64,000 nt of DNA from Verrucomicrobiia bacterium. GTDB lineage: Bacteria > Verrucomicrobiota > Verrucomicrobiia > Opitutales > Cerasicoccaceae. Location of the stretch: the NCBI GenBank assembly GCA_030432235.1, contig JAUIHT010000001.1, positions 1,302,001-1,366,000 of the forward strand, given 5' to 3'. The notes under the pieces were generated by a model that was not told where the DNA came from, ran no database searches, and worked only from the letters and a program-made list of their open reading frames with translations. Below are positions 26,953 to 35,216 of the stretch, piece after piece (positions within the stretch are counted from its first letter, which is position 1; the number at the start of each line of letters is the position of its first letter). The position numbers were made by a program, and so were the translations under genes.

Positions 26953-27525
26953 TTAAGTTCCGGAAACTGGTTTGTTGCGCAGCATGAACTGCGCGGAAAT
27001 AATGTGATTGGTGTTGTCCACCTTCAGAGAGGATTGCTTCATGATGGCCTCTACCTGGATGTGTTTTATCTCCAGAGGGACAGATGCGGTATTCAGGCGA
27101 AGCGTGTAATAACGGATTTCCAGATCGTCCACGTTGTTGAGCAGGACCTGGGAGGCTACGACTGATCCTCCGGAGAGGATATTGCGATAAAGGGTATCCG
27201 CATCGGCTTCGTAAAGGTACTGCACCGTAATTTCGCTTTTACTCGGTCCCGTGGTGGTCAGCACGACTTCGGAATCGCTCATGGTGGTGACATCCGTGGC
27301 GCCCCGGACATCGCGCCCAAAGAGTTCGAGGGTGCGGCGGCTTTCCTCGTTCATGTCCACGTAGTTCATCAGGCTGTTCGAGCCTTGCGTCAGGCTGATG
27401 ATGGAACTCATAGCGCCGGCCAGCAAAAGGGAACCGACGGCCAGCGAGATCATCATCTCGACCAGCGTAAAGCCGCGCCCGGGGGTCTTCTTAAAAAGAC
27501 CGGTAGTAGTAGTCGTTGATCCCAT
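26953..27525 (-). CDS. PilW-like prepilin
   Basis: A 190-residue type IV prepilin-like protein: leader MGSTTTTTGLFKKTPGRG cut after Gly, then FTLVEMMISLAVGSLLLAGA, the canonical N-methylated first helix with Glu at +5. The C-terminal domain begins at about residue 60 with EESRRTLELFGRDVRGA, as in PilW/GspJ proteins, and continues as a beta-rich head. It overlaps the PilV-like gene by 35 nt and precedes the PilX-like gene by 14 nt. Confidence 0.82.
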   Translation of the reverse strand: MGSTTTTTGLFKKTPGRGFTLVEMMISLAVGSLLLAGAMSSIISLTQGSNSLMNYVDMNEESRRTLELFGRDVRGATDVTTMSDSEVVLTTTGPSKSEITVQYLYEADADTLYRNILSGGSVVASQVLLNNVDDLEIRYYTLRLNTASVPLEIKHIQVEAIMKQSSLKVDNTNHIISAQFMLRNKPVSGT

Positions 27526-27934
27526 TTTTGGTAAACGTGGAGTAGAACACCTCTTCCTTCTGGTTGGGGTAGGCGTCCCAGTTCACGGTCAGGGTGATGT
27601 CGATCTGCTCGCCGTTGGCGCGAAGCGCGACGGTGCGCTTGCAGAAAAAGCTATCGCTGTAGGCCTCGATGAACTCGCCGCGCGGAGTAAAGGGCTCGTT
27701 GGTTTGGCCGACCATGGCGGAGAGGTCGGTCCAGTTGAAGGTACGCATGGCCTCGAGCTCGGTCTGCAGTATCTGGCTGGCGCGGGTGCGGTCACGTGCA
27801 TCCCGGGTCATACCGTAGCCCATTTGAAGCGCCCCAAATGCTCCCGCGAACACGATCGCAAACACCGTCATGCTGATCATGATCTCGACGAGGGAGAAGC
27901 CGCACTGAGGGCGCGAACTGCCCATTCCTTTCAT
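27491..27934 (-). CDS. PilV/GspI-like prepilin
   Basis: A 147-residue prepilin, first in the minor-pilin operon. The leader ends QCG, followed by FSLVEIMISMTVFAIVFAGAFGALQMG with the required Glu at +5. The region TRASQILQTELEAMRTFNW is a conserved helix-to-head transition seen in PilV/GspI proteins. Minor pilins prime assembly of type IV pili or the type II secretion pseudopilus; no ATPase or secretin gene is present here, so the machinery is elsewhere. Start ATG at 27934. Confidence 0.82.
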   Translation of the reverse strand: MKGMGSSRPQCGFSLVEIMISMTVFAIVFAGAFGALQMGYGMTRDARDRTRASQILQTELEAMRTFNWTDLSAMVGQTNEPFTPRGEFIEAYSDSFFCKRTVALRANGEQIDITLTVNWDAYPNQKEEVFYSTFTKNGINDYYYRSF

Positions 27935-28054
27935 ATACCTATAATATACGGCATTTCACGCGGAGAAAAAACCGCAATCTGCGTGCTACAAATTTATACC
28001 TCGATTAATAGGGGCTAATACCCCCAAATTGCAGGACCCTATGGCCCTATTTTC

Positions 28055-28915
28055 TTAATCGAAGACGACGGTCTTGTTATTGTAGACCAGTATCCGGTGT
28101 TCCAGGTGCCAGCGCACGGCTTGAGCGAAAACCGTTTTTTCAAGATCCTTGCCGCGCCGCACCAACTCCGCCGGGCCGTGCCGGTGGCTGACCCTGGACA
28201 CGTCCTGGGCGATGATCGGGCCTTCGTCGAGATCGGCAGTGGCATAGTGCGCGGTGGCCCCGATGAGCTTGACCCCGCGCGCGAAGGCCTGGTGGTAGGG
28301 TTTGCCCCCGGCGAAGGCGGGCAGGAAGCTGTGGTGAATATTAATGACCGGGCAGCCAAGCTCCTTCAGGAAGCGATCGGAAAGCACCTGCATGTAGCGA
28401 GCCATGATGACGAGGTCCGCCTGGGCCTCATGGACGATGGCGAGCTGGCGATCCTCGGCTTCGTCTTTGTTTGCCTTGGTGACTGGCACGTGGTGGAAGG
28501 TCAGGCCGTAGTTACGGGTGGCGGCCTCCAGATCGGTGTGGTTGGAGATGACGCCGGCGATCTGCCCGGGCATTTCCCCGCTGGTGAAGCGCAGCACGAT
28601 GTCGTGGAAGCAGTGCTCGATTTTCGATACCATTACCACGACACGGGGCTGTTCGCTGGAGAGCGCGATCTGTGCCCTCATCCCGAGCTCATCGGCGGCG
28701 AAGCGCTCAAACTCACCGGCCTCGGCGCTGGCATCACCGTTGGGCAGCCACTCTAGGCGTTGGAAAAAGATGCCCGCTTCGCCGTCCCGGTGCTGGTCGG
28801 CATGGTGGACGTTGCCCCCGCGCTCAAAAATCCAGCCGGCGGCCTTGGCGACGAGACCGGGCCTGTCGGGTCCGTTGAGGAGCGCGATGATGCGTGTGTG
28901 GCCGTTGGTTTGCAT
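28055..28915 (-). CDS. purU: Formyltetrahydrofolate deformylase
   Basis: A 286-residue enzyme hydrolysing 10-formyl-THF to THF and formate. The N-terminal ACT domain (about 1-85: RIIALLNGPDRPGLVAKAAGWIF) is followed by the formyltransferase-like domain with the catalytic INIHHSFLPAF (Asn, His) and Asp in ATADLDEGPIIAQD. The family length and domain order are exact. It balances one-carbon pools for glycine and purine synthesis. It is downstream of cysS on the same strand, with a heptanucleotide repeat between. Confidence 0.95.
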   Translation of the reverse strand: MQTNGHTRIIALLNGPDRPGLVAKAAGWIFERGGNVHHADQHRDGEAGIFFQRLEWLPNGDASAEAGEFERFAADELGMRAQIALSSEQPRVVVMVSKIEHCFHDIVLRFTSGEMPGQIAGVISNHTDLEAATRNYGLTFHHVPVTKANKDEAEDRQLAIVHEAQADLVIMARYMQVLSDRFLKELGCPVINIHHSFLPAFAGGKPYHQAFARGVKLIGATAHYATADLDEGPIIAQDVSRVSHRHGPAELVRRGKDLEKTVFAQAVRWHLEHRILVYNNKTVVFD

Positions 28916-28957
28916 GTCCGTTTGATATTCTTCGTCGTCTATCGCCTATTTGAACAA

Positions 28958-28985
28958 CTAAGCACTAAGCACCAAGCACTAAAAC
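28958..28985 (-). repeat. Heptanucleotide tandem repeat between purU and cysS
   Basis: Four consecutive 7-mers: CTAAGCA, CTAAGCA, CCAAGCA, CTAAAAC. Same period and A-rich character as the copy at 19774-19808. Confidence 0.75.
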
Positions 28986-28988
28986 ACA

Positions 28989-30428
28989 CTAAACTTTCTC
29001 CAGATCAAAACCGTCTTTGCGGTCGAGCACCTGCCAGCCGGCTGCCTGGATTTCGGCGCGGAGGGCGTCGGCGCTGGCAAAGTCCTTGTTCTTTTTGGCC
29101 TCCCAGCGTTGCTGAGCCAGGGCCACGACGGCTTCCGGGGCGCTGGCGGCGGGGGATTCCTCCACGGCGAACAAATCCAGTCCGAGCGCGTAGAGCAGCC
29201 CGCCGAGGCCCTGCAGTTGCCCGGCCAGGGCCAGCTTGTCGAAGTCCGGATCGTCGAGGTCCTTGAGGGCGGAGAAAAGCGCGCCGAGGGCGGCAGGGAC
29301 GTTCAAGTCCTCGCAGAGCGCTTCCCAGGCCGGTGCGAAGACCCCGGTGGTCAGGAGTGAGTTGGGCGCGATCCAGCCGCGAAACTCATCACGGGAGACG
29401 CCGAGGCGCTCCAGCAGGGGAGCGAGCGTTTTCTCCAGCTTGGCCAGGGCACTGGCGGCGGCCTGCAGGCCGTTCATGGTGAAGTTAAGCTGCTGGCGGT
29501 AGTGCCCCGCGATGAGCGCCCAGCGGATGGCCATCGGGCTGTGCCCTTTTTCCACCAAGTCGTCGAGGGTGTAGAGATTGCCGAGGCTCTTGGACATCTT
29601 TGCGCCTTCCACCATCAGGTGGGCACTGTGGAACCAGTGCCGGGCGAAGGGGCGTACGCCGCTGGCGCACTCGCTTTGGGCGATTTCGTTTTCGTGGTGG
29701 GGGAAGCACAGGTCCACGCCGCCGCCGTGCAGGTCGAAGGACTCGCCCAGATAGCGGGTGCTCATGGCCGAGCACTCGATGTGCCAGCCGGGCCGGCCCT
29801 CGCCCCAGGGGCTGGGCCAGAAATTGTCGCCGTCTTCCGGTTTGCGCGCTTTCCACAGGGCGAAGTCGCTGACTGATTCGCGGTCGTACTCGTCGGCGTC
29901 GTTGGACTCACCGGCGCTGTTGGTCGACTGGGTGCGCAGGGCCTCGCGGTCGAGGCGGGCCAGCTCGCCGTAGTGCTCGCAGGAGGTCACCTTGAAATAG
30001 ACCGAGCCGTCCGCGGCCACATAGGCATGGCCACCCGCGACCAGCTTTTCGATCATCGCGACCTGCTCCGGGATGTGGCCGGTGGCACGCGGTTCTTCGC
30101 TGGGGGTGAGGAGGTTGAGCCGTCCGCAGTCGGCGTGGAATTTCTCTGTCCACTTTTCAGTGAAGGCCAGCAGGGACATACCCTCGGCCTGGCTTTGCCG
30201 GATGGTCTTGTCGTCCACGTCGGTGATGTTGCGCACGTGGTTCACGGCCATGCCGTCAGCCTCGAGTGTGCGCCGCAGGACGTCCTGCAGCAGGAAGGTG
30301 CGAAAATTGCCGATGTGCGCCGGGCCGTAGACAGTAGGCCCGCAGCAGTAAAAGCCCAGCGTCTGGCCGTCCGCTGGCTGCAGCGGGCGGATTTCACGTG
30401 AAAGCGTGTCGAAAAGGCGTATCGGCAT
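28989..30428 (-). CDS. cysS: Cysteinyl-tRNA synthetase
   Basis: A 479-residue class I aminoacyl-tRNA synthetase charging tRNA-Cys. The HIGH-type motif is PAHIGNFR (about residue 36), preceded by the Zn-binding Cys of [10 protein letters not shown]; further Zn ligands are in WHIECSAM and [12 protein letters not shown], and the KMSKS loop is AKMSKSLGN (about 273). The C-terminal tRNA-binding helical domain ends with [16 protein letters not shown]. An essential single-copy enzyme. Confidence 0.97.
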   Translation of the reverse strand: MPIRLFDTLSREIRPLQPADGQTLGFYCCGPTVYGPAHIGNFRTFLLQDVLRRTLEADGMAVNHVRNITDVDDKTIRQSQAEGMSLLAFTEKWTEKFHADCGRLNLLTPSEEPRATGHIPEQVAMIEKLVAGGHAYVAADGSVYFKVTSCEHYGELARLDREALRTQSTNSAGESNDADEYDRESVSDFALWKARKPEDGDNFWPSPWGEGRPGWHIECSAMSTRYLGESFDLHGGGVDLCFPHHENEIAQSECASGVRPFARHWFHSAHLMVEGAKMSKSLGNLYTLDDLVEKGHSPMAIRWALIAGHYRQQLNFTMNGLQAAASALAKLEKTLAPLLERLGVSRDEFRGWIAPNSLLTTGVFAPAWEALCEDLNVPAALGALFSALKDLDDPDFDKLALAGQLQGLGGLLYALGLDLFAVEESPAASAPEAVVALAQQRWEAKKNKDFASADALRAEIQAAGWQVLDRKDGFDLEKV

Positions 30429-30532
30429 AATGAAGCGGACTAGCTAGGAGCCTTTGCGCCCGTTTTTCAAGGGAGGAATTGACGTGCCCACAGTCTTGAC
30501 GCCCTTCCCGTGATGAATGTTACTATGTCGGG

Positions 30533-30898
30533 ATGATCAAGCGCATCCTTATCTGGATCGGCATTGTGATTGTCGTGCTCATTGTAGCCGATCAGATTGG
30601 CATTAGCGTGGGCGGTCTCTTCGCGTTGCTACCTCCTTTGCTCTTTCTTGTCGCCTGGATACTGTTGATTGTGATTCACGTCATGGTTGGGATTGGGCTG
30701 TCAAAGGACGTGCAGCGGCGGCACAACGCCCAATTGGGCACCTATCTCGGACTGGGGCCCTACCTCTGGATGTCCGTCGGTCTGGTCTTCGGACTCCTCG
30801 GATTGCTGGCTTATTGGTTTTTCAATGACTTGATCCTTTCCCGTGGATGGTGCATCCAAGGTAATCGGGTGGAACCGAATCCGCCCGCACAAGACTAA
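30533..30898 (+). CDS. Small three-helix membrane protein of unknown function
   Basis: A 121-residue protein with three hydrophobic helices (about 4-22, 29-52, 73-96), basic residues after the second (LSKDVQRRHNAQLG), and a C-terminal hydrophilic tail. No domain recognised. It shares the strand with hemB, 24 nt downstream, and is divergent from cysS. Confidence 0.65.
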   Translation: MIKRILIWIGIVIVVLIVADQIGISVGGLFALLPPLLFLVAWILLIVIHVMVGIGLSKDVQRRHNAQLGTYLGLGPYLWMSVGLVFGLLGLLAYWFFNDLILSRGWCIQGNRVEPNPPAQD

Positions 30899-30922
30899 TT
30901 CTTTCTCTCTTCTCCTGAATCC

Positions 30923-31927
30923 ATGCCCTCCGATATTTTCAGTCTGAACCTGCCTCGGCGGATGCGCCGCTTGCGCGGTAGTGATGCCATGCGCCGCCTC
31001 GTGCGCGAAACGGAGGTGCGCCCGGGTGACCTCATTCAGCCACTATTCGTCATCGAGGGTGACGGCAAACCGGAGGCAATCGAGTCCATGCCGGGCCAGC
31101 AGCGCATCCCCTTGGGCAAACTGGCCGACGTGTGCAAAAAGCTTTATGACGGAGGCATCCCTGCGGTGGCGCTTTTCCCCAAGCTCGACCCGTCGCTCAA
31201 GACCCCCGAGGGGGCTGAGGCTCTCAATGAGGACACGCTCGTGTTGCGTGCGGTGCGTGCGGTCAAGAGAGCCTGTCCGGGGCTTTTGGTCATCACGGAT
31301 GTCGCCCTCGACCCCTACACCAGCCATGGCCACGACGGCCTGCTGAACGAGAGGGGCACCGATGTGGAAAATGACCGCACCGTGACCGTCCTGCAAAAGA
31401 TGGCTGTGCTCAACGCCCAGGCTGGTGCTGATTTCGTTGCGCCCAGCGACATGATGGACGGCCGTGTGGGCGCCATCCGCGAGGCTCTCGACCAGTCCGG
31501 GCTCACCGAGACGAGCATCATGGCTTACTCCGCGAAGTTCGCCAGTGCCTACTACGGGCCCTTCCGCGAGGCCGTGGGCAGCGCTCAGGCCGCCGGCACC
31601 AAGCTGCTCGGCAAGGATACCTACCAACTCGATCCGGCCAATCGCCGTCAGGCCGCCCTTGAAACCGCCCTCGACGAAGAAGAGGGCGCGGACGTGCTCA
31701 TGGTCAAGCCTGCCGGACCGTATCTGGATATCATTCGCGAACTGCGTGACAGCACCGAGCTGCCCGTAGCAGCATATCAGGTCTCCGGCGAGTATGCCCA
31801 GATCCACGCCGCCGCGCGCTTGGGCTGGCTCGATTTGGAGCGCACCCGCGACGAAAGCCTGCTTGCCATCAAGCGCGCCGGCGCCGACATGATTTTAACC
31901 TACTTCGCCCAGGATTTTTTAACTTAA
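30923..31927 (+). CDS. hemB: Delta-aminolevulinic acid dehydratase (porphobilinogen synthase), Mg-type
   Basis: A 334-residue enzyme joining two 5-aminolevulinates to porphobilinogen. Schiff-base lysines are in SAKFASAYYGPFREA and LMVKPAGPYLDI. The metal-site loop reads DVALDPYTSHGHDGLL: the three Cys of the zinc type are replaced by Ala, Asp and Asp, so it is the Mg2+-dependent class. HemC and CobA/HemD lie 27 kb away in this window and continue the pathway. Followed by a strong hairpin (31933-32010) that could end its transcript. Confidence 0.97.
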   Translation: MPSDIFSLNLPRRMRRLRGSDAMRRLVRETEVRPGDLIQPLFVIEGDGKPEAIESMPGQQRIPLGKLADVCKKLYDGGIPAVALFPKLDPSLKTPEGAEALNEDTLVLRAVRAVKRACPGLLVITDVALDPYTSHGHDGLLNERGTDVENDRTVTVLQKMAVLNAQAGADFVAPSDMMDGRVGAIREALDQSGLTETSIMAYSAKFASAYYGPFREAVGSAQAAGTKLLGKDTYQLDPANRRQAALETALDEEEGADVLMVKPAGPYLDIIRELRDSTELPVAAYQVSGEYAQIHAAARLGWLDLERTRDESLLAIKRAGADMILTYFAQDFLT

Positions 31928-31932
31928 CTTGA

Positions 31933-32010
31933 ACCACGAAATAGACGAAATTCACGAAAAAATAGAATACGACTTTTATAACTTTTCGTGAATTTCGTCT
32001 ATTTCGTGGT
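31933..32010. repeat. Intergenic hairpin repeat of 9-nt period (copy A2)
   Basis: A perfect 28-bp inverted repeat (31933-31960 with 31983-32010, 22-nt loop). The left arm is three degenerate 9-mers (ACCACGAAA, TAGACGAAA, TTCACGAAA). It follows the hemB stop and is followed by a T-run, so it may also work as a bidirectional terminator. Confidence 0.85.
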
Positions 32011-32041
32011 AAATTTTTTCGTCCGTATTTAATAACTCATT

Positions 32042-32944
32042 ATGCGCTCGTTCGTATTTATTCTGTCAGTTTTCTTTTGTGGATTACTCCACGCCGCGCC
32101 TCTTAAGGTGGCGGTGACGCATCCATTCTTTGCCGAGTGGGTCGAGCAGGTGGGAGGAGACGAGGTCGAGGCGGTTGTGGTCTCGGAGGACGATACGTCC
32201 GGCCTGACCGAAGCTGCCGTGGTTTACGAGTCCGGCCTTGGGCAGGAGCCCTGGCTGGATGGGGCTCTGGAGGAGTTGGGGGACAATGCCCCGCGCCGCA
32301 TCGTGCTTTCCGACGGTATTCCGACGATGACCGTGACCGAGGAGTTCTGGGCTTCCATGCCGCTGCCGCATCCCAATCCGGAAAAGATGCCCGAATGCTG
32401 CCGCAAGGATGCTTCCGATACCAATGCCGCCTGGGAAAAACTGGTCAAGACCGTGCCCAAGCTGGAAGTTCCCGAGCAGTACGGCTACGACCCCGAGGCC
32501 GTCGATGCACACCTCTGGTTTGACCCACTCAATGCCCAAAGCGTCGTCTTGGTTATCAACGAGACTCTGGCCGAGGCCGCACCGGATTCCGCCGATGCCT
32601 TTGACCGCAACGCTTACACCGCCCTCGACGAGCTCAACGCCCTCGACGGCTGGATCAAGTCGCGCATCCGTGATGTCCCCATGGGCGACCGTGTCCTGGT
32701 GACCGACGGCGGCAGCTTCCGTTACTACGCCAAGCAGTATGGTCTGGCCGCGCCGCTCGATACACCCGAATACATGGGCGTGTCCCTCAAGGAAACCCCT
32801 ACGGCAGACGGCCATGCCTGCGAGTGTGCCTCACCCAAGCTTTATACCGACTTCGTCGAGGGCGGCCCCGCTACCTACGACGCTCTCATGCGCCAGAATA
32901 CCGATCTCATCATTGAGACACTCACCCCGCAGCCTGCTGGCTGA
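32042..32944 (+). CDS. Orphan TroA/ZnuA-like metal-binding protein
   Basis: A 300-residue protein with a signal peptide (about 1-20, LLHA). The cluster A-I fold is indicated by VAVTHPFFAEWVEQVGGDEVEAVVV, SGLGQEPWLD, VDAHLWFDP and VLVTDGGSFRYYAKQYGL. The first metal ligand, normally in a D-P-H-x-Y-E turn, is absent: that stretch is shortened to SEDDTSGLTEAAVVYESGLG. Other His and Cys-rich stretches (PHPNPEKMPECCRK, DGHACECAS) are unusual. No permease or ATPase is nearby. It may bind metal with a modified site or act as a periplasmic metallochaperone; both are inference. Confidence 0.75.
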   Translation: MRSFVFILSVFFCGLLHAAPLKVAVTHPFFAEWVEQVGGDEVEAVVVSEDDTSGLTEAAVVYESGLGQEPWLDGALEELGDNAPRRIVLSDGIPTMTVTEEFWASMPLPHPNPEKMPECCRKDASDTNAAWEKLVKTVPKLEVPEQYGYDPEAVDAHLWFDPLNAQSVVLVINETLAEAAPDSADAFDRNAYTALDELNALDGWIKSRIRDVPMGDRVLVTDGGSFRYYAKQYGLAAPLDTPEYMGVSLKETPTADGHACECASPKLYTDFVEGGPATYDALMRQNTDLIIETLTPQPAG

Positions 32945-32972
32945 GCTACGACCTGGGGCTGCGCGCCATGAC

Positions 32973-32995
32973 TGTCCTGTGCGGTCACGCACAAA
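32973..32995 (-). repeat. REP-like dispersed repeat, copy 2 (inverted)
   Basis: Reverse complement of 14338-14360 with one mismatch in 23 nt; it contains GTGCG-GTCA-CGCAC and runs directly into the terminator of the TroA-like gene. Confidence 0.6.
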
Positions 32996-32997
32996 AA

Positions 32998-33022
32998 AGC
33001 CCGGCGGTTGAGGCCGGGCTTT
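32998..33022. terminator. Bidirectional Rho-independent terminator
   Basis: Stem AGCCCGGC with GCCGGGCT around a 7-nt loop, A-run before and T-run after. It separates the convergent TroA-like gene and the rpmA-rplU unit and can stop transcription from both sides. Confidence 0.9.
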
Positions 33023-33045
33023 CGGAAAGAAGGTGACGGACGCGC

Positions 33046-33306
33046 TTAGTTGGCGGCGACGGCTTCCTCGACGATGGAGACCTTGCGGTGCTCGGCGTCC
33101 CAGGCGACCTTGCCGTCCTTGAGGGCGTAGAGGGTGAAGTCGCGGCCGAGGCCGACGTTGTCACCGGGGTGCATCTTGGTGCCGCGCTGACGCATCAGGA
33201 TGGTGCCGGCGAGCACGCTCTGGCCGGCGTAGCGCTTGACGCCCAGACGCTTGCTCTGGCTGTCGCGTCCGTTACGGGAAGTTCCTTGTCCTTTTTTGTG
33301 TGCCAT
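33046..33306 (-). CDS. rpmA: 50S ribosomal protein L27
   Basis: An 86-residue L27, with the N-terminus [17 protein letters not shown], the conserved [18 protein letters not shown] and [18 protein letters not shown]27 lies near the peptidyl-transferase centre. No N-terminal extension cleaved as in Firmicutes is present. It follows rplU by 26 nt in the usual order. Confidence 0.98.
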   Translation of the reverse strand: MAHKKGQGTSRNGRDSQSKRLGVKRYAGQSVLAGTILMRQRGTKMHPGDNVGLGRDFTLYALKDGKVAWDAEHRKVSIVEEAVAAN

Positions 33307-33332
33307 GACGTAAAAGTAGTTGGGGGAGGGGA

Positions 33333-33647
33333 TTAACCCTCGATGCTTTCGATTTTGATGACGGAGAGCTGCTGGCGATGGCCGCGACGGGTGGCGGTGC
33401 GCACGCGCGGACGCTTGCGGATGGACATCACCTTGTCGCCCTGCTTGTTTTCGACCACCGTAGCGGTGACCTTGGCGCCGTCCAGCAGGGGTGCGCCAAA
33501 CTTCGTCTCGGCGCCTTCGCCGAGGCTCAGCACGGAGTCGATGGTGACGGTGTCGCCCGCCTGCGTGTCCGGATAGCGGTTGACGGTGAGGACATCGCCT
33601 TCCGCCACGGTGAACTGCCGGCCTTGGGTTTTGATAATCGCTTTCAT
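33333..33647 (-). CDS. rplU: 50S ribosomal protein L21
   Basis: A 104-residue L21. I chose ATG 33647 ([18 protein letters not shown]), which is the family start; an upstream extension in the same frame has no L21 character. Conserved [19 protein letters not shown] and the basic C-terminus [22 protein letters not shown] are visible. L21 binds 23S rRNA domain I. First gene of the rplU-rpmA pair; its leader (33648-33790) shows no recognised RNA motif. Confidence 0.97.
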   Translation of the reverse strand: MKAIIKTQGRQFTVAEGDVLTVNRYPDTQAGDTVTIDSVLSLGEGAETKFGAPLLDGAKVTATVVENKQGDKVMSIRKRPRVRTATRRGHRQQLSVIKIESIEG

Positions 33648-33878
33648 GAGAAAAGGGGAGAAAGAATCGTTTGGAAGCCCGATTGGCAAGTGAAAAATAC
33701 GGATTTTATCGGGGTGTGGAGAGACAGGCAGCCAGCCCCAGAGCGTCCTCTGACCCACTACACTCTAGACCTGATGCATTATCGGGTCCGCGCCGGCCAA
33801 ATTTACTGTGATTGCCCGGCTATTTACCGCTTCTGACTGTATATGTTTTTACAGGCAAATAGCTTAGAATTATAGGCT

Positions 33879-35087
33879 ATGAATTCTCAGACCACTTTTG
33901 CTACGAATATCAACCGGACCTTCCCGGCGGGGGGACGCCTCTTTAAGAATGGTTCAAACAGCGATGACTTCGGGGAAACTCTACCTGAAGCGCTGCTGAA
34001 TGGCTTCATAGTGGATTCCGAAACGCTCGCTTCCCGTGCGGACGTCAACGGCTTCCGTGGGGTATTGAACCAACTCCCCGACGGAGCGCTGATCGTCAGT
34101 CGCAACCGGGAGGTGCTTTTTGTCAATCAGGCCCTTATCCAGATGCTGGGATGCCCGTCCGCCGATGAGATGATTGGTAAATACCCCGGCGATGTCTTGC
34201 GCTGCATTCACAATCGCGAGGATGCCTGCTGTGGACACAATGAATCCTGCCGCCATTGTAACTTCAACAAAGCGCTCATCCGGGGCTTGAGCGGACTGAC
34301 CCGGCAAAGCGAATTCAAGATCGATACCGCCGACGGTATATCGAAGGATTTGCTCGTCAAATCGACCCCCGTCCAGTTTGAGGGCCAGTCGGGCGTTTTG
34401 AGCATGGTTTCGGATATCAGTGATTACAAGTCCCGCGAGATCGCCGACCGGGTCTTCTTTCACGATTTGCTCAACACTGCGGCGGGGCTGCGGAACATCG
34501 CGGACATGATGCGCGATTCAAGCGGAGAGGAAGCGGAGGAATTCAGGAAAATGTCCAGCGATTTGGCCACCCGGCTTTGCGAGGACATCCAGGCTCAGCA
34601 GATGCTCTATGCGGCCGAGGCCAATAACCTTTACGTCGGGTCGGATGTGGTCGATTCGCAGGAAATGCTCGAAGAGATACGCCAGGCTTTCTCCAAGAGT
34701 GATAACACTCATTATGGACGGGTGTCCATTTCTCCGGATTCCGTCATGGTGAAGTTTGTCAGTGATTCGACGATTCTCACGCGCGTTCTCAGCATTTTAA
34801 CCAAGAACGCGGTGGAGGCCAGTGGCGCGACGGATAGGGTAAGGCTGTCTTGTGTCCCTTCCAGTTGCGGTGCAAAGTTCACGGTCCACAACGCCGCCTA
34901 CATTCCTCTGGAAGATCAGAAGCAGATATTCAGGCGCTTCTTCTCGACCAAGGGCCGGGGGCGCGGCATGGGGACCTACTCGGCCCGGCTTTACACAGAA
35001 AACTATCTGGGTGGGGAGATTAACTTTCACTCGAATCCTTTCTTTGGAACCGAGTTCAGCGTCTGGGTGCCGGACAAGGGGCGTTAA
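33879..35087 (+). CDS. Soluble PAS sensor histidine kinase with a Cys-rich PAS loop
   Basis: A 402-residue kinase without membrane segments. A PAS domain (about 62-185) contains an inserted Cys cluster, C109-x7-C117-C118-x5-C124-x2-C127, in CIHNREDACCGHNESCRHCN. The dimerisation helix has FFHDLLNTAAGLRN with phospho-acceptor His195, and a HATPase domain follows (about 290-402: N box ILTKNAVEASG; G box RGRGMGTYSARLYTENYLGG). The Cys pattern recalls a subgroup of redox- or metal-responsive PAS domains, so a thiol, zinc or Fe-S input is possible. No partner response regulator is adjacent. Confidence 0.85.
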   Translation: MNSQTTFATNINRTFPAGGRLFKNGSNSDDFGETLPEALLNGFIVDSETLASRADVNGFRGVLNQLPDGALIVSRNREVLFVNQALIQMLGCPSADEMIGKYPGDVLRCIHNREDACCGHNESCRHCNFNKALIRGLSGLTRQSEFKIDTADGISKDLLVKSTPVQFEGQSGVLSMVSDISDYKSREIADRVFFHDLLNTAAGLRNIADMMRDSSGEEAEEFRKMSSDLATRLCEDIQAQQMLYAAEANNLYVGSDVVDSQEMLEEIRQAFSKSDNTHYGRVSISPDSVMVKFVSDSTILTRVLSILTKNAVEASGATDRVRLSCVPSSCGAKFTVHNAAYIPLEDQKQIFRRFFSTKGRGRGMGTYSARLYTENYLGGEINFHSNPFFGTEFSVWVPDKGR

Positions 35088-35216
35088 CGCGCACTCATTG
35101 GTGGAATAAGCCAGGCGCATAATCGCTGCCCGGAATGGCCGTTTGCGCCTGAAAATGGCGTTTTCTCCGCAGCCACGCTTGACGGCCTGCTTCCTGCTGT
35201 TTTCATCGGACGCATT

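Noticed and set aside
33837-33854. CTGT...ACAG inverted repeat upstream of the Cys-rich PAS kinase, resembling a LexA box.
   Set aside because: The spacer between CTGT and ACAG is 10 nt, not the 8 of the E. coli-type box, and the neighbouring gene is not an SOS gene.
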